Source: an uncultured Paracoccaceae bacterium (lineage in GTDB: Bacteria > Pseudomonadota > Alphaproteobacteria > Rhodobacterales > Rhodobacteraceae). Taken from it: a stretch of DNA of 64,000 bases. The notes under the pieces were generated by a model. That model made no database searches. It saw only the letters and a program-made list of their open reading frames with translations, and was not told the DNA's origin. The position numbers were made by a program, and so were the translations under genes. Location: contig CANMQX010000004.1 in the NCBI GenBank assembly GCA_947500135.1, positions 475,442 to 539,441 on the forward strand, read 5' to 3'. This document shows, piece by piece, positions 27,166 to 36,034 of this stretch (position 1 is the stretch's first letter; every line of letters begins with the position of its first letter).

Positions 27166-27993
27166 GTGGAGGATGACAGCAAACGCACTCGTGGTCGCCC
27201 CAAATCCTGGGGTGACAAGGGCCAGCAAAACACCATCAAATCACTTGATCGGGCCTTGGAGGTGCTGGTGGCGCTTGGCGATATGGGTGGCGGCACCCTG
27301 TCGGAGATTGCCGTTGCTTTGGATCAGTCACCCGCCACGGTCTACCGCGTGCTGAGCACATTTCAGGGCCGCGGCTTTGCCGATTTTGATGAACAAAGCC
27401 AGGTCTGGAATATCGGGGCGGCGGCCTTTCTGACGGGTTCGCAATTCCTGCGCCGCACCTCGCTGGCTGAACGGGCGCGGCCGATCATGCGCGATTTGAT
27501 GGAGGCGACGGGGGAGACTGCGAACCTCGGGATTGAACGGGACGGCAAGGTTTTGTTCCTTGGGCAGGTCGAAACCAACGCTACGATCCGCGCCTTTTTT
27601 CCGCCCGGAACCGCATCGGCCATGCATTCATCGGGCATCGGCAAGGCGCTGCTCAGCCGCATGGATGATACGCGGCAAAGGCAGGTTCTGGCGGCCGGAA
27701 AACTGGAGCAGTTTACCCCACATACATTGACCGACCCCGAGGCGATGATCGCTGATCTTCATGATACAAGGGCGCGTGGCTATGCCATTGATGCCGAAGA
27801 ACGTAACCTTGGGATGCGCTGCATCGCGGCCCCGGTTTATAATGTGTACGGAGAGGCGGTGGCGGGCATTTCCGTTTCTGGCCCGACCACGCGGATCACC
27901 GAAGACCGCATCACTATCCTTGCGCAATCGGTGATGGATGCGGCGGACCGGCTGACCCGGGCGATTGGTGGCAATGGGCGACCTGCGGGGTGA
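27166..27993 (+). CDS. bhcR: IclR-family regulator of the bhc cluster
   Basis: A 275-residue IclR regulator. The N-terminal winged HTH spans about residues 22-85 (SLDRALEVLVALGDMGGGTL, then ATVYRVLSTFQGRGF). The effector domain follows, with family segments TANLGIERDGKVLFLGQV, SSGIGKALLS and GMRCIAAPVYNVYGEAVAGI. It starts with GTG behind AGAGGAAAAG. Divergent orientation to bhcA and three repeated half-palindromes between them indicate control of the cluster, with glyoxylate as effector by analogy to characterised BhcR. Confidence 0.92.
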   Translation: MEDDSKRTRGRPKSWGDKGQQNTIKSLDRALEVLVALGDMGGGTLSEIAVALDQSPATVYRVLSTFQGRGFADFDEQSQVWNIGAAAFLTGSQFLRRTSLAERARPIMRDLMEATGETANLGIERDGKVLFLGQVETNATIRAFFPPGTASAMHSSGIGKALLSRMDDTRQRQVLAAGKLEQFTPHTLTDPEAMIADLHDTRARGYAIDAEERNLGMRCIAAPVYNVYGEAVAGISVSGPTTRITEDRITILAQSVMDAADRLTRAIGGNGRPAG

Positions 27994-28095
27994 GGCAACG
28001 TTCGGTGGGGTGCGTACGGTGCTGATCGCCGCCGCGTGGCCGGTTTTGGACGAATCATATGTTAACGTGTGCCTTGCAGGTAAAAACGCCGGTCG

Positions 28096-28132
28096 GCAGA
28101 GCGTCGGCCATGCGTCGGCAAAACGTCGGACC
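28096..28132 (-). repeat. Copy 2 of the 37-base dispersed repeat
   Basis: The reverse complement of this stretch matches 8411-8447 at 34 of 37 positions and keeps all three CCGACG words. It lies about 100 bases after bhcR in a gene-free segment of roughly 250 bases. Nothing else is recognised there. Confidence 0.7.
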
Positions 28133-28243
28133 CCTGCGCGCGGTGGGGCGGGATTAAAGGGCCGTACGGTGGATGTGTTAACGGACGTTAAGACATGCGG
28201 TTATCCGCAACTACCCGCAGCCCAAGATGCGACGACCTAGTCT

Positions 28244-29014
28244 CTAGTCTGCGTCCCCGGTATTTGCGGGCGGTTTGATAAAGCGGATGCCGCCCGTGTT
28301 TTTGGGCGGCGAAAGCTGTCTAAGAAGCGTTTCGCGCTGTACGGGGTTTGCGAACCGAAGAACGCCATCCGTCTGAATTGCGGCCAGGGTAACAGGGTTG
28401 TCAAAATCCCGCTCCAACTCTGCGATTTCATGACGGAAGCCCAAAAGCGTGAAAATGGGGCCGAAGGATGCAGGTATATCGTGTAGGAGTGGCTCTTCGT
28501 CGAGTAACACACCAATCGCCTCTAGCCGCACGGTCACTTCTTTCATTGCGTTTGCGTTCGGATCATCCGCACCGGTTGGCGTTGCTTGTGTGCGGAGCCG
28601 TGCGAACGCTGCCTCATAGCGCTGTTGATCGTACCTAGTTATGACCTCTTCCAGTGTTGCGCCTTCGTCGGCATGTAAGAGAGCGGCCAAAGCCGTGAGT
28701 TTTTCCGGCGTGTAGATCGAAAGATATGTTTCGACGCTTTGTGACAAGAAACGTTCAAGAAACGGCGCGATATCTTCATCCGGGATCAGTTCGGCAAAAG
28801 CATCCCTGTCTGCAATCTCGATCCCGCGTCCCGACAGAGGTACGAAATAGACCTCCACAAATTGATCTTTGAGCATGCCACGAATGTGATCCATCGCTTC
28901 GGGCCCCAGATTGCGCTCTACGATGTAGGTTGCATCCTCTCTTGGGGTGGCGAGAGCAGCTTGGCAACCTAGCAACAGCACGATCATCAATAGAGATTTG
29001 AAATGGCGGTTCAT
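28244..29014 (-). CDS. Exported DUF2059-like protein, possibly a lipoprotein
   Basis: A 256-residue protein starting MNRHFKSLLMIVLLLGCQAALA. The signal region could be cut by signal peptidase II at LLGC or by signal peptidase I after ALA. The mature part is mainly helical; FLSQSVETYLSIYTPEKLTA resembles the DUF2059 helical segment. The C-terminus (from about 215) is basic and Pro/Asn-rich. It is monocistronic, on the strand opposite to its flanking genes. Function unknown; a periplasmic or outer-membrane-attached location is likely. Confidence 0.65.
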   Translation of the reverse strand: MNRHFKSLLMIVLLLGCQAALATPREDATYIVERNLGPEAMDHIRGMLKDQFVEVYFVPLSGRGIEIADRDAFAELIPDEDIAPFLERFLSQSVETYLSIYTPEKLTALAALLHADEGATLEEVITRYDQQRYEAAFARLRTQATPTGADDPNANAMKEVTVRLEAIGVLLDEEPLLHDIPASFGPIFTLLGFRHEIAELERDFDNPVTLAAIQTDGVLRFANPVQRETLLRQLSPPKNTGGIRFIKPPANTGDAD

Positions 29015-29292
29015 TGGGAAACGATCCGTGAATTGATGAATGTGCGTTGGGCAGAAGACATGCATTGGGTATCTGCTGAGGTTTTGCGGCCATTCTATGA
29101 CTGTTTTGAAATCATCCAATGGTTGTTTTGCCTATGCGACGCGACATGACAGACTTTCTTAAAAATCTGACAGCAAATCCTCTTGGAGAAATTGGTTCCT
29201 TCAACCCCGTCAATCTTTGCGTCCACATTGCATTAAGGTTTTGACCTCGCTGGGGAATTATCGCTAGGCTGCCGCAAAATGAGGGAGCTTGC

Positions 29293-30453
29293 ATGCATCT
29301 TGGCCTGACTGATGAACAGGAGATGATCGTATCGACGGTCCGGTCCTTTGTGGAGAATGAGATTTATCCGCATGAGGATATGGTCGAGCGCACGGGTGAG
29401 GTGCCGGAGGAGGTTGCTGCCGCGATCAAGGCCAAGACCAAGGAACTGGGTTTTTACGCCTGTAACTTCCCCGAAAGCGTGGGCGGCGCGGGCCTGTCCC
29501 ATCTGGAATTTGCGCTGGTCGAACGCGAATTGGGGCGTGGGTCGATGGCGCTGACCCATTTCTTTGGTCGCCCGCAGAATATCCTGATGGCCTGTGAAGG
29601 GGATCAGGTGGAACGCTACCTGACCCCCGCCGTGCAGGGCGAGAAGATGGACGCCTTGGCCATGACCGAACCCGATGCCGGGTCGGATGTGCGCGGCATG
29701 AAATGCGCGGCCCGCCGCGAGTGTGGCGATTGGGTGATCAACGGGACGAAGCATTTCATTTCGGGCGCCGATCATGCCGATTTCTTTATCGTTTTTGTGG
29801 CGACGGGGGAGGATGACACCCCGCGCGGCCCCAAGAAACGCATCACCACATTTCTGGTCGATCGCGGCACGCCGGGCTTCACGGTCCGCGACGGCTATAA
29901 GTCGGTCAGCCATCGTGGCTACAAGAACATGATCCTGGAATTTGACGATTGCCGTTTGCCGGATGCGCAGGTGCTGGGTGCGGTGGATGGTGGTTTTGCC
30001 GTGATGAATGAATGGCTTTACGCCACGCGGATCACCGTGGCCACGATGTGTGTGGGGCGCGCCCGCCGTTGTTTCGATCTGGCCCTCAACTATGCCGCCG
30101 AACGCAAGCAGTTCGGCCAAGAGATTGGCAAGTTTCAGGGCATCAGTTTCCAGATCGCCGATATGGTGACCGAGATTGATGCCGCCGATTACCTGACGCT
30201 GGCCGCCGCTTGGCGACTGGATCAGGGCTTGCCCGCGAACCGCGAGATTGCCAGTGCCAAGGTTTACGCGTCCGAGATGCTGGCAAAGGTCACCGACACC
30301 ACGTTACAGATTTTTGGGGGGATGGGTTTGATGGATGATTTTCCGGTGGAGCGGTTCTGGCGGGATGCGCGGGTAGAGCGCATCTGGGATGGGACGTCCG
30401 AGATACAACGCCACATTATCAGCCGCGAATTGTTGCGGCCTTTGGGTGCGTGA
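29293..30453 (+). CDS. Acyl-CoA dehydrogenase
   Basis: FAD flavoenzyme of 386 residues that introduces a 2,3-double bond into an acyl-CoA. The three-domain family pattern is present: AMTEPDAGSDVRGMKCAARR in the middle domain, RKQFGQEIGKFQGISFQIADM, and near the end TLQIFGGMGLMDDFPVERFW. It is the first gene of a five-gene operon with overlapping ends. The neighbouring CoA ligase and CaiD-like hydratase suggest a CaiA-like role on a short, perhaps trimethylammonium-bearing acyl-CoA, but the substrate is not fixed by sequence. Confidence 0.88.
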   Translation: MHLGLTDEQEMIVSTVRSFVENEIYPHEDMVERTGEVPEEVAAAIKAKTKELGFYACNFPESVGGAGLSHLEFALVERELGRGSMALTHFFGRPQNILMACEGDQVERYLTPAVQGEKMDALAMTEPDAGSDVRGMKCAARRECGDWVINGTKHFISGADHADFFIVFVATGEDDTPRGPKKRITTFLVDRGTPGFTVRDGYKSVSHRGYKNMILEFDDCRLPDAQVLGAVDGGFAVMNEWLYATRITVATMCVGRARRCFDLALNYAAERKQFGQEIGKFQGISFQIADMVTEIDAADYLTLAAAWRLDQGLPANREIASAKVYASEMLAKVTDTTLQIFGGMGLMDDFPVERFWRDARVERIWDGTSEIQRHIISRELLRPLGA

Positions 30454-32444
30454 TGGAACGGCTGTTGCGCCCATCCTCCATCGCCGTGGTTGGCGGCGGG
30501 GCTTGGTGCGAGGCGGTCATCGCGCAGAACCGCAAGATCGGCTTTGATGGCCCGGTCTGGCATGTGCATCCCAGCAAGGATGGCGCCTATGCATCGGTGA
30601 GCGATCTGCCCGGCGTGCCGGATGCTGTGTTTATCGGGGTCAACCGTGATGCCACGATTGAGGTTGTTGCCGCACTTGCCGCGATGGGTGCGGGCGGCGC
30701 TGTGTGCTTTGCCAGCGGGTTTGAAGAGGTCGCTGATGGGGCCGAACGCAACGCCGCCCTGTTGCGCGCGGCGGGTGATATGCCGATCCTTGGGCCCAAT
30801 TGCTATGGTCTGATCAACGGTGTGGATTCCGTCGCACTCTGGCCCGATCAACATGGTGTTGTGCCGGTTGCGTCAGGGGTGGCGATCATCGCCCAATCGT
30901 CGAATATCGCGATCAACCTGACCATGCAGCAGCGTGGCCTGCCCATTGCCTATGTCGTCACGCCCGGCAATCAGGCCCAGCAGGGCATCGCCCGGATCGC
31001 CATGCAGCTGTTGCGGGATGACCGGGTGACCGCCCTTGGCCTTTATATCGAAAGTTTTGGCGATGTGGTGGCGTTTGAGGAGCTTGCGCAGCTTTCGGCG
31101 GAACTGGACAAGCCCATTGTTGCGTTGAAAGTGGGTCAGTCTGAGGCCGCACAGCGCGCCACGGTGACCCATACCGCATCGCTTGCCGGAGGTGCCGTCG
31201 GCGCGCGTTTGCTGTTGGAGCGGCTGGGCATTGCGTCGGTCACCTCATTGCCGGTGATGCTGGAGACGTTGAAGATCTTTCATTGCTTTGGCCGCTTGCC
31301 GGGGACGGCGATTGCCAGCCTGAGCTGTTCGGGTGGTGAGGCAGGTGTGATGGCCGATACCGCCGCCCGGTATGATCTGACATTCCCTGATCTGACCGCG
31401 GAGCAAGAGGCCGCGATGGCCCCGCATCTGGGCCCGCTGGTGACCCTGTCCAACCCGCTGGATTACCATACCGGCATCTGGCGCAATCAACCGGCCATGG
31501 CGGCGGTGTTTGCGGCGATGACAGGCGAAGATTTGGACCTGACCCTGATCGTGCTGGATTTTCCCGACCGTGCCAAATGCGATGATGCGGATTGGATGAT
31601 CACCATTGCCGCGATTGAACAGGCCGCCAAGGGTGGCGCCCGGTTTGGCGTTCTCGCCTCGCTGGGGGAGAACATGCCTGCTGATGTGGCGGATCGGTTG
31701 CTGGCGGCGGGGATCGTGCCGCTTTGTGATTTTGATCATGCCTGTGCGGCGATCGGGGCCGCAGCGACGGTAGGCCCGGCGGAGGTCGATCCGGTGCTGC
31801 CCGCCCCGCGCCTGCCGCGCACCGAAACCCTGTCGGAAGGCAATGCCAAGAAGCTGCTGTCAGAGGCGGGGCTGGACGTGCCGCGCAACGTGGCGGGCAT
31901 CCCCGGGGCGGTGTTGCCCGCGCAGGCGATGGCTGTGGGTTTTCCCGTGGCGCTGAAGGCCGAAGGAACGGCCCATAAATCAGAAGAGGGCGGCGTTGTC
32001 CTTGGCCTGGGCGATGTCATGCAAGTGCTGGAAGCCGCCCGCGAAATGCAGGCAGAGACATTCCTGATCGAAGAGATGATCCCCGGCGGCGTCGCCGAAT
32101 TGCTGGTGGGTGTTGTGGCCGACCCTGCACATGGCTTTGTGCTGACCCTTGGCGCTGGGGGCGTCATGACCGAGTTGATGCAGGACACACAATCATTGCT
32201 GATCCCCGCCACGCAGGATCAGATATTGCACGCGCTGGCCCGGTTGCGCATTGCCGATCTGCTGCGTGGCTATCGCGGAAAACCCGGCGCCTATATCCCG
32301 GCGATCATGCAGGCGATATTGCGCTTGCAGAGTTTTGTTGTGGAAAATGCCAGTGATCTGGCGGAGGTTGAGGTGAACCCGCTGATCTGCACCGAAAACC
32401 GGGCCGTTGTGGCCGATGCGCTGATTGTAAGAGGACGCCGATGA
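30450..32444 (+). CDS. NDP-forming acyl-CoA ligase (CoA-binding plus ATP-grasp)
   Basis: A 664-residue acid-CoA ligase of the NDP-forming acetyl-CoA synthetase superfamily. The N-terminal CoA-binding Rossmann domain begins LRPSSIAVVGGGAWCEAVI, middle ligase domains include VTPGNQAQQGIARIAMQLL, and the C-terminal ATP-grasp domain has FPVALKAEGTAHKSEEGGVV and EEMIPGGVAELLVGVV. It would activate the pathway's acid substrate using ATP. Start and stop overlap the flanking genes (GTGA and ATGA), so translation is coupled. Which acid it activates is unknown. Confidence 0.85.
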   Translation: MMERLLRPSSIAVVGGGAWCEAVIAQNRKIGFDGPVWHVHPSKDGAYASVSDLPGVPDAVFIGVNRDATIEVVAALAAMGAGGAVCFASGFEEVADGAERNAALLRAAGDMPILGPNCYGLINGVDSVALWPDQHGVVPVASGVAIIAQSSNIAINLTMQQRGLPIAYVVTPGNQAQQGIARIAMQLLRDDRVTALGLYIESFGDVVAFEELAQLSAELDKPIVALKVGQSEAAQRATVTHTASLAGGAVGARLLLERLGIASVTSLPVMLETLKIFHCFGRLPGTAIASLSCSGGEAGVMADTAARYDLTFPDLTAEQEAAMAPHLGPLVTLSNPLDYHTGIWRNQPAMAAVFAAMTGEDLDLTLIVLDFPDRAKCDDADWMITIAAIEQAAKGGARFGVLASLGENMPADVADRLLAAGIVPLCDFDHACAAIGAAATVGPAEVDPVLPAPRLPRTETLSEGNAKKLLSEAGLDVPRNVAGIPGAVLPAQAMAVGFPVALKAEGTAHKSEEGGVVLGLGDVMQVLEAAREMQAETFLIEEMIPGGVAELLVGVVADPAHGFVLTLGAGGVMTELMQDTQSLLIPATQDQILHALARLRIADLLRGYRGKPGAYIPAIMQAILRLQSFVVENASDLAEVEVNPLICTENRAVVADALIVRGRR

Positions 32445-33223
32445 CCAACCCGATCAAGACCCGCCGCGATGGTGGTATCCTCGAAGTCACGCTGGACCGC
32501 CCCAAGGCCAATGCCATTGATCTGGCGACCAGCCGGATCATGGGCGATGTCTTTGCCGATTTTCGCGATGACCCCGATTTGCGGGTCGCCATTGTCACTG
32601 GCGCGGGGGAAAAGTTTTTCTGCCCCGGCTGGGACCTGAAAGCTGCTGCCGACGGGGATGCGGTGGATGGCAATTACGGTGTTGGCGGCTTTGGCGGCTT
32701 GCAGGAATTGCGTGATATGAACAAGCCGGTGATTGCTGCTGTGAACGGGATTTGTTGCGGTGGCGGGCTGGAGCTGGCCTTGTCCGCGGATATCATTCTG
32801 GCGGCGGATCATGCGTCATTTGCGCTGCCCGAAATCCGGTCTGGCACGGTGGCCGATGCCGCGTCGATCAAGCTGCCCAAGCGCATCCCTTATCACATCG
32901 CGATGGAGATGCTGCTGACGGGCCGCTGGCTGGATGCCGCAGAGGCGCATCGCTGGGGGTTTGTGAACCAGATCCATGCCGGTGACGCGCTGATGGATCA
33001 GGCGTGGGATATGGCGCGCTTGCTCGCCTCTGGTCCCCCGCTTGTCTATGCCGCGATCAAGGAAGTTGTGCGCGACGCAGAGGATAGCAAGTTTCAGGAT
33101 GCCTTGAACCGGATCACCGGGCGGCAGTTGCGGTCGGTCGATGTGCTGTACGGGTCGGAGGATAATCTGGAAGGTGCCCGCGCCTTTGCCGAAAAGCGTG
33201 AACCGGTTTGGAAGGGCAAGTAG
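32441..33223 (+). CDS. CaiD-like enoyl-CoA hydratase
   Basis: Crotonase-family protein of 260 residues. The oxyanion-hole segment is NGICCGGGLELALSADI, and the C-terminal end AFAEKREPVWKGK closely resembles that of crotonobetainyl-CoA hydratase CaiD. CaiD hydrates crotonobetainyl-CoA to carnitinyl-CoA. Substrate identity here is inferred from that resemblance and from a CaiA-like dehydrogenase two genes upstream. Other crotonases share the fold, so I leave the symbol open. Confidence 0.8.
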   Translation: MTNPIKTRRDGGILEVTLDRPKANAIDLATSRIMGDVFADFRDDPDLRVAIVTGAGEKFFCPGWDLKAAADGDAVDGNYGVGGFGGLQELRDMNKPVIAAVNGICCGGGLELALSADIILAADHASFALPEIRSGTVADAASIKLPKRIPYHIAMEMLLTGRWLDAAEAHRWGFVNQIHAGDALMDQAWDMARLLASGPPLVYAAIKEVVRDAEDSKFQDALNRITGRQLRSVDVLYGSEDNLEGARAFAEKREPVWKGK

Positions 33224-33230
33224 GCCGCCG

Positions 33231-33971
33231 ATGATTGCCAGCCTGATGATGTATCAGCGGCCCGAGCTTGCAGGCGCGCATGATCGGTTCTGGGCGCTGA
33301 TCCGGCGGCGGCTGGTGGATGCGCCCGAACACCTGTCGCAGGATGCCGACCCATTTGACGTATGGGGCGCGCCGGACCTTATGCTGAGCCAGACATGCGG
33401 AATGCCCTATCGGCTGCGGCTGCATGACAAGGTGCAACTGGTGGGCACGCCCGATTACGGGGTGCAGGGCTGCCCGCCCGGATATTATCGCAGCGCGCTG
33501 GTGGTGCGGGCGGATGATCCGCGTGCGGGGGTGGTGGATTTCCGCGATGCCGTTTTTGCCTATAACGAAGCATTCTCGCAGTCGGGTTATGCGGCCCCTT
33601 ATGCCCATTTGCAGCCGTTCGGGTTCTGGTTTGAAAACCGCGTTCAGAGCCATGCCCATCTGCAATCGGCCAAGGCCGTGGCCGAGGGCTCTGCGGATAT
33701 CGCGTCGCTTGATGCGGTATCATGGCGGTTGATGCGGGCGCATGAACCCTTTGCCGGGGCGTTGCGGGTCTTGGACTGGACAGTGCCGACGCCGGGGTTG
33801 CCCCTGATCACTGGCAAAGATCAGGACCGCGAGGCGATATTTGATGCTGTGGCGGCGGCGATTGATGATTTGCAGGCCGATGACCGGGCGTTGCTGGGAT
33901 TGCGCGGTCTGGTGGCCATCCCCAAGGCGGACTATCTGGCGGTTCCAAACCCCGATGAGGGGGAATTATGA
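33231..33971 (+). CDS. PhnD-like periplasmic-binding-fold protein without signal peptide
   Basis: A 246-residue protein of the phosphate/phosphonate-binding (PhnD/SsuA) fold. Family-like stretches are YGVQGCPPGYYRSALVVRAD, FAYNEAFSQSGYAAPYAHL and GSADIASLDAVSWRLM. There is no signal peptide or lipobox, so it is probably cytosolic, and no ABC transporter genes accompany it. It starts seven bases after the crotonase stop and overlaps the next gene by four bases. It may bind a pathway intermediate or have become an enzyme. Role unknown. Confidence 0.7.
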   Translation: MIASLMMYQRPELAGAHDRFWALIRRRLVDAPEHLSQDADPFDVWGAPDLMLSQTCGMPYRLRLHDKVQLVGTPDYGVQGCPPGYYRSALVVRADDPRAGVVDFRDAVFAYNEAFSQSGYAAPYAHLQPFGFWFENRVQSHAHLQSAKAVAEGSADIASLDAVSWRLMRAHEPFAGALRVLDWTVPTPGLPLITGKDQDREAIFDAVAAAIDDLQADDRALLGLRGLVAIPKADYLAVPNPDEGEL

Positions 33972-35320
33972 GCCATCCCGAACGCATCACAATCGATACC
34001 GAAATCCAGTTCAGCGATCCGCTGCCGCAGGAGGTCGATGTCGTGGTTATTGGCGGCGGGGTGATTGGTGTTTTCACCGCGCTCAATCTGGTAGAGGCGG
34101 GCCACCGCGTGCTTTTGTGCGAAAAAGGCCGGATCGCGGGTGAACAATCGTCGCGTAATTGGGGTTGGATTCGCCAGCAGGGGCGCGATGAGGATGAATT
34201 GCCGATTGCCATGCAATCCGTGCAGCTTTGGCGTGATATCGATCGCCGCTTGAATGGGGCCTGTGGTGTCAGCGAAAACGGGGTCGCCTATCTGACCACG
34301 AAAAAATCGGAACTGGCCGGATTTGAGCGGTGGGTCGAGACCGCCCGCCGCCATGGGCTGCATTCCGAAATGATGACGCCTGCGCAGATCGCAGACAGCT
34401 TTTCCGGTCAATCCGCGCATGGGTGGATTGGTGGTGTCAGAACCCCCAGTGATTGCAAGGGTGAACCTTGGCAGGCGGTGCCCGCGGTTGCCCGCCACGC
34501 CCATGCCCTTGGGGTCGCGATGATCGAAAACTGCGCTGTGCGCAGGCTGGATATGCAGGTGGGCAAGGTCGCCGGTGTTGTGACCGAACGGGGCCGCGTC
34601 GTCTGCGATCAGGTGGTTCTGGCCGGTGGGGCGTGGTCGCGCCTGTTTCTGGGCGCGCATGGGGTGAAAATCCCGCAATTGTCGGTGTTGGCGACCGCAG
34701 CGCGTACTGGTCCGTTGCCTGATTTTGCCAAGATGAACAGCGTTGATGAAAAGCTTGCCATACGTCGCCGCGACGATGGCGGCTATACGCTGGCCATGGC
34801 GGACCGGCATCTGTTTCATCTGGGGCCGGACGGTTTTGCCAGCCTGAGGCAGTGGTTGCCGGAATTGCGGCGGCAATGGCGGCATACCGGTTTCCGGCTG
34901 GGTGCGCCCAAAGGGTTCCCCGACGGGTGGCGCACAAAGCGGAACTGGGGGCCGGATCAGGTGACCCCGTTTGAGCAGATGCGCGTGCTGGAGCCTGCGC
35001 CAATGCCAGGTGCGGTGGGGCGTATGGCGTCGCGGTTTGTCGGCCGGTTTGGGCAAGTCGGACGCCCGGATATTCCAGAGGCCTGGTCAGGCATGATTGA
35101 TGCCATGCCCGATATCGTGCCGATTGTGGATGCGGTGCCGCAACTGCCCGGCCTGACGCTGGCTGCGGGGATGAGCGGGCATGGTTTTGGCATCGGCCCC
35201 GGATTTGGACGGGCGATTGCGCGCCGGTTACTTGGAGAACCTGATGAACATGACCTGTCCCGATTTCGGTTTGGCCGGTTCACGGACGGGTCGGTTTTGG
35301 AGCTGGGGCCTGCGCTTTAG
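33968..35320 (+). CDS. FAD-dependent amine/amino-acid oxidoreductase (DAO family)
   Basis: A 450-residue flavoenzyme. The dinucleotide-binding motif VVVIGGGVIGVFTALNLVEA lies near residue 30, GEQSSRNWGWIRQQGRD follows at the FAD site, and the C-terminal GMSGHGFGIGPGFGRAIA completes the DAO pattern. Such enzymes oxidise secondary or tertiary amines or D-amino acids. As last gene of the CoA-pathway operon it could dehydrogenate an N-methylated product such as dimethylglycine or sarcosine, which is inference. It overlaps the PhnD-like gene by ATGA. Confidence 0.8.
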   Translation: MSHPERITIDTEIQFSDPLPQEVDVVVIGGGVIGVFTALNLVEAGHRVLLCEKGRIAGEQSSRNWGWIRQQGRDEDELPIAMQSVQLWRDIDRRLNGACGVSENGVAYLTTKKSELAGFERWVETARRHGLHSEMMTPAQIADSFSGQSAHGWIGGVRTPSDCKGEPWQAVPAVARHAHALGVAMIENCAVRRLDMQVGKVAGVVTERGRVVCDQVVLAGGAWSRLFLGAHGVKIPQLSVLATAARTGPLPDFAKMNSVDEKLAIRRRDDGGYTLAMADRHLFHLGPDGFASLRQWLPELRRQWRHTGFRLGAPKGFPDGWRTKRNWGPDQVTPFEQMRVLEPAPMPGAVGRMASRFVGRFGQVGRPDIPEAWSGMIDAMPDIVPIVDAVPQLPGLTLAAGMSGHGFGIGPGFGRAIARRLLGEPDEHDLSRFRFGRFTDGSVLELGPAL

Positions 35321-35346
35321 TGGTTGTTCCGCCCGGTCGATAGACC

Positions 35347-35409
35347 GGGCAGCCCCCGACCCTCCCCCCGGGAGGGGGCTTCACCCCCACCCAGGGTCGG
35401 GGGCTGCCC
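35347..35409. terminator. Large nested inverted repeat between convergent genes
   Basis: GGGCAGCCCCCGACCCT (35347-35363) is perfectly complementary to 35393-35409, a 17-base stem. The interior holds a second small hairpin of C and G runs. It lies between the convergent ends of the FAD oxidoreductase and pmtA and abuts the pmtA stop. No T-run follows, so a bidirectional structural terminator or processing site is likelier than a classical terminator. Confidence 0.6.
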
Positions 35410-36033
35410 TTAGTGCGTTTCGGCCTTCCGCAGCACCAGAAATGTCATCATGCCCAAGGGCGGCAATGTCTTTTGTTCTTCGATCTCAAGGCTTGGTTCT
35501 TTCAACACGGTCTCAATCTCGAAATCCGAATGCCAACCGATCGTGTTGGCCAAGGGGGCGGTGATCCGCTCCAGAAAGGCCAGCGCGCCCTTTTCGCGTT
35601 TGAAGTGGTTGGTGATCACCACCCGGCCACCGGGTTTGAGCACGCGGGCAATCTCGGCCATGACCCGTTCCGGCTCGGGGACAACGGACAGGACATGCAT
35701 GGCGGCGACGTTGTCAAAGGCGTTATCGGGGAAGTCCAATTCGCGCGCATCCATCTGGCGCAGGGCGACCACATGATCCAGTTGCAGCCGGTCGACCTTG
35801 TCTTGTGCCTTGGCCAGCATTTCTTCGCTGAAATCCATCCCGGTGACACGCAAGTCCGATTTGTAATGTTGGAGCGACAAACCTGTGCCAACCCCAACCT
35901 CTAACACGCTGCCGGACAGGGTGTTCAGATAGGTCACCGCCCGGCGCCTGCCGACATTTGTGATCGCCCCGAATGTCCTGTCATAGACGGGCGCCCAACG
36001 GGCGTACGAGGTTTGTACCGCTTCGATATCCAA
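35410..36033 (-). CDS. pmtA: Phosphatidylethanolamine N-methyltransferase
   Basis: SAM-dependent methyltransferase of 207 residues. It methylates phosphatidylethanolamine, probably three times, to phosphatidylcholine at the inner membrane. SAM-binding motif I is VLEVGVGTGLSLQHY, followed by VTGMDFSEEMLAKA and LKPGGRVVITNHF. The start is TTG at 36033 with AAGGAG seven bases upstream. Its position directly after pssA and psd, which make phosphatidylethanolamine, sets the substrate; without that it would be called only a class I methyltransferase. Confidence 0.88.
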   Translation of the reverse strand: MDIEAVQTSYARWAPVYDRTFGAITNVGRRRAVTYLNTLSGSVLEVGVGTGLSLQHYKSDLRVTGMDFSEEMLAKAQDKVDRLQLDHVVALRQMDARELDFPDNAFDNVAAMHVLSVVPEPERVMAEIARVLKPGGRVVITNHFKREKGALAFLERITAPLANTIGWHSDFEIETVLKEPSLEIEEQKTLPPLGMMTFLVLRKAETH

Positions 36034-36034
36034 C

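Noticed and set aside
33231-33971. PhnD-like protein as part of a phosphonate importer
   Set aside because: There is no signal peptide or lipobox and no permease or ATPase gene next to it; its neighbours are CoA-pathway enzymes.
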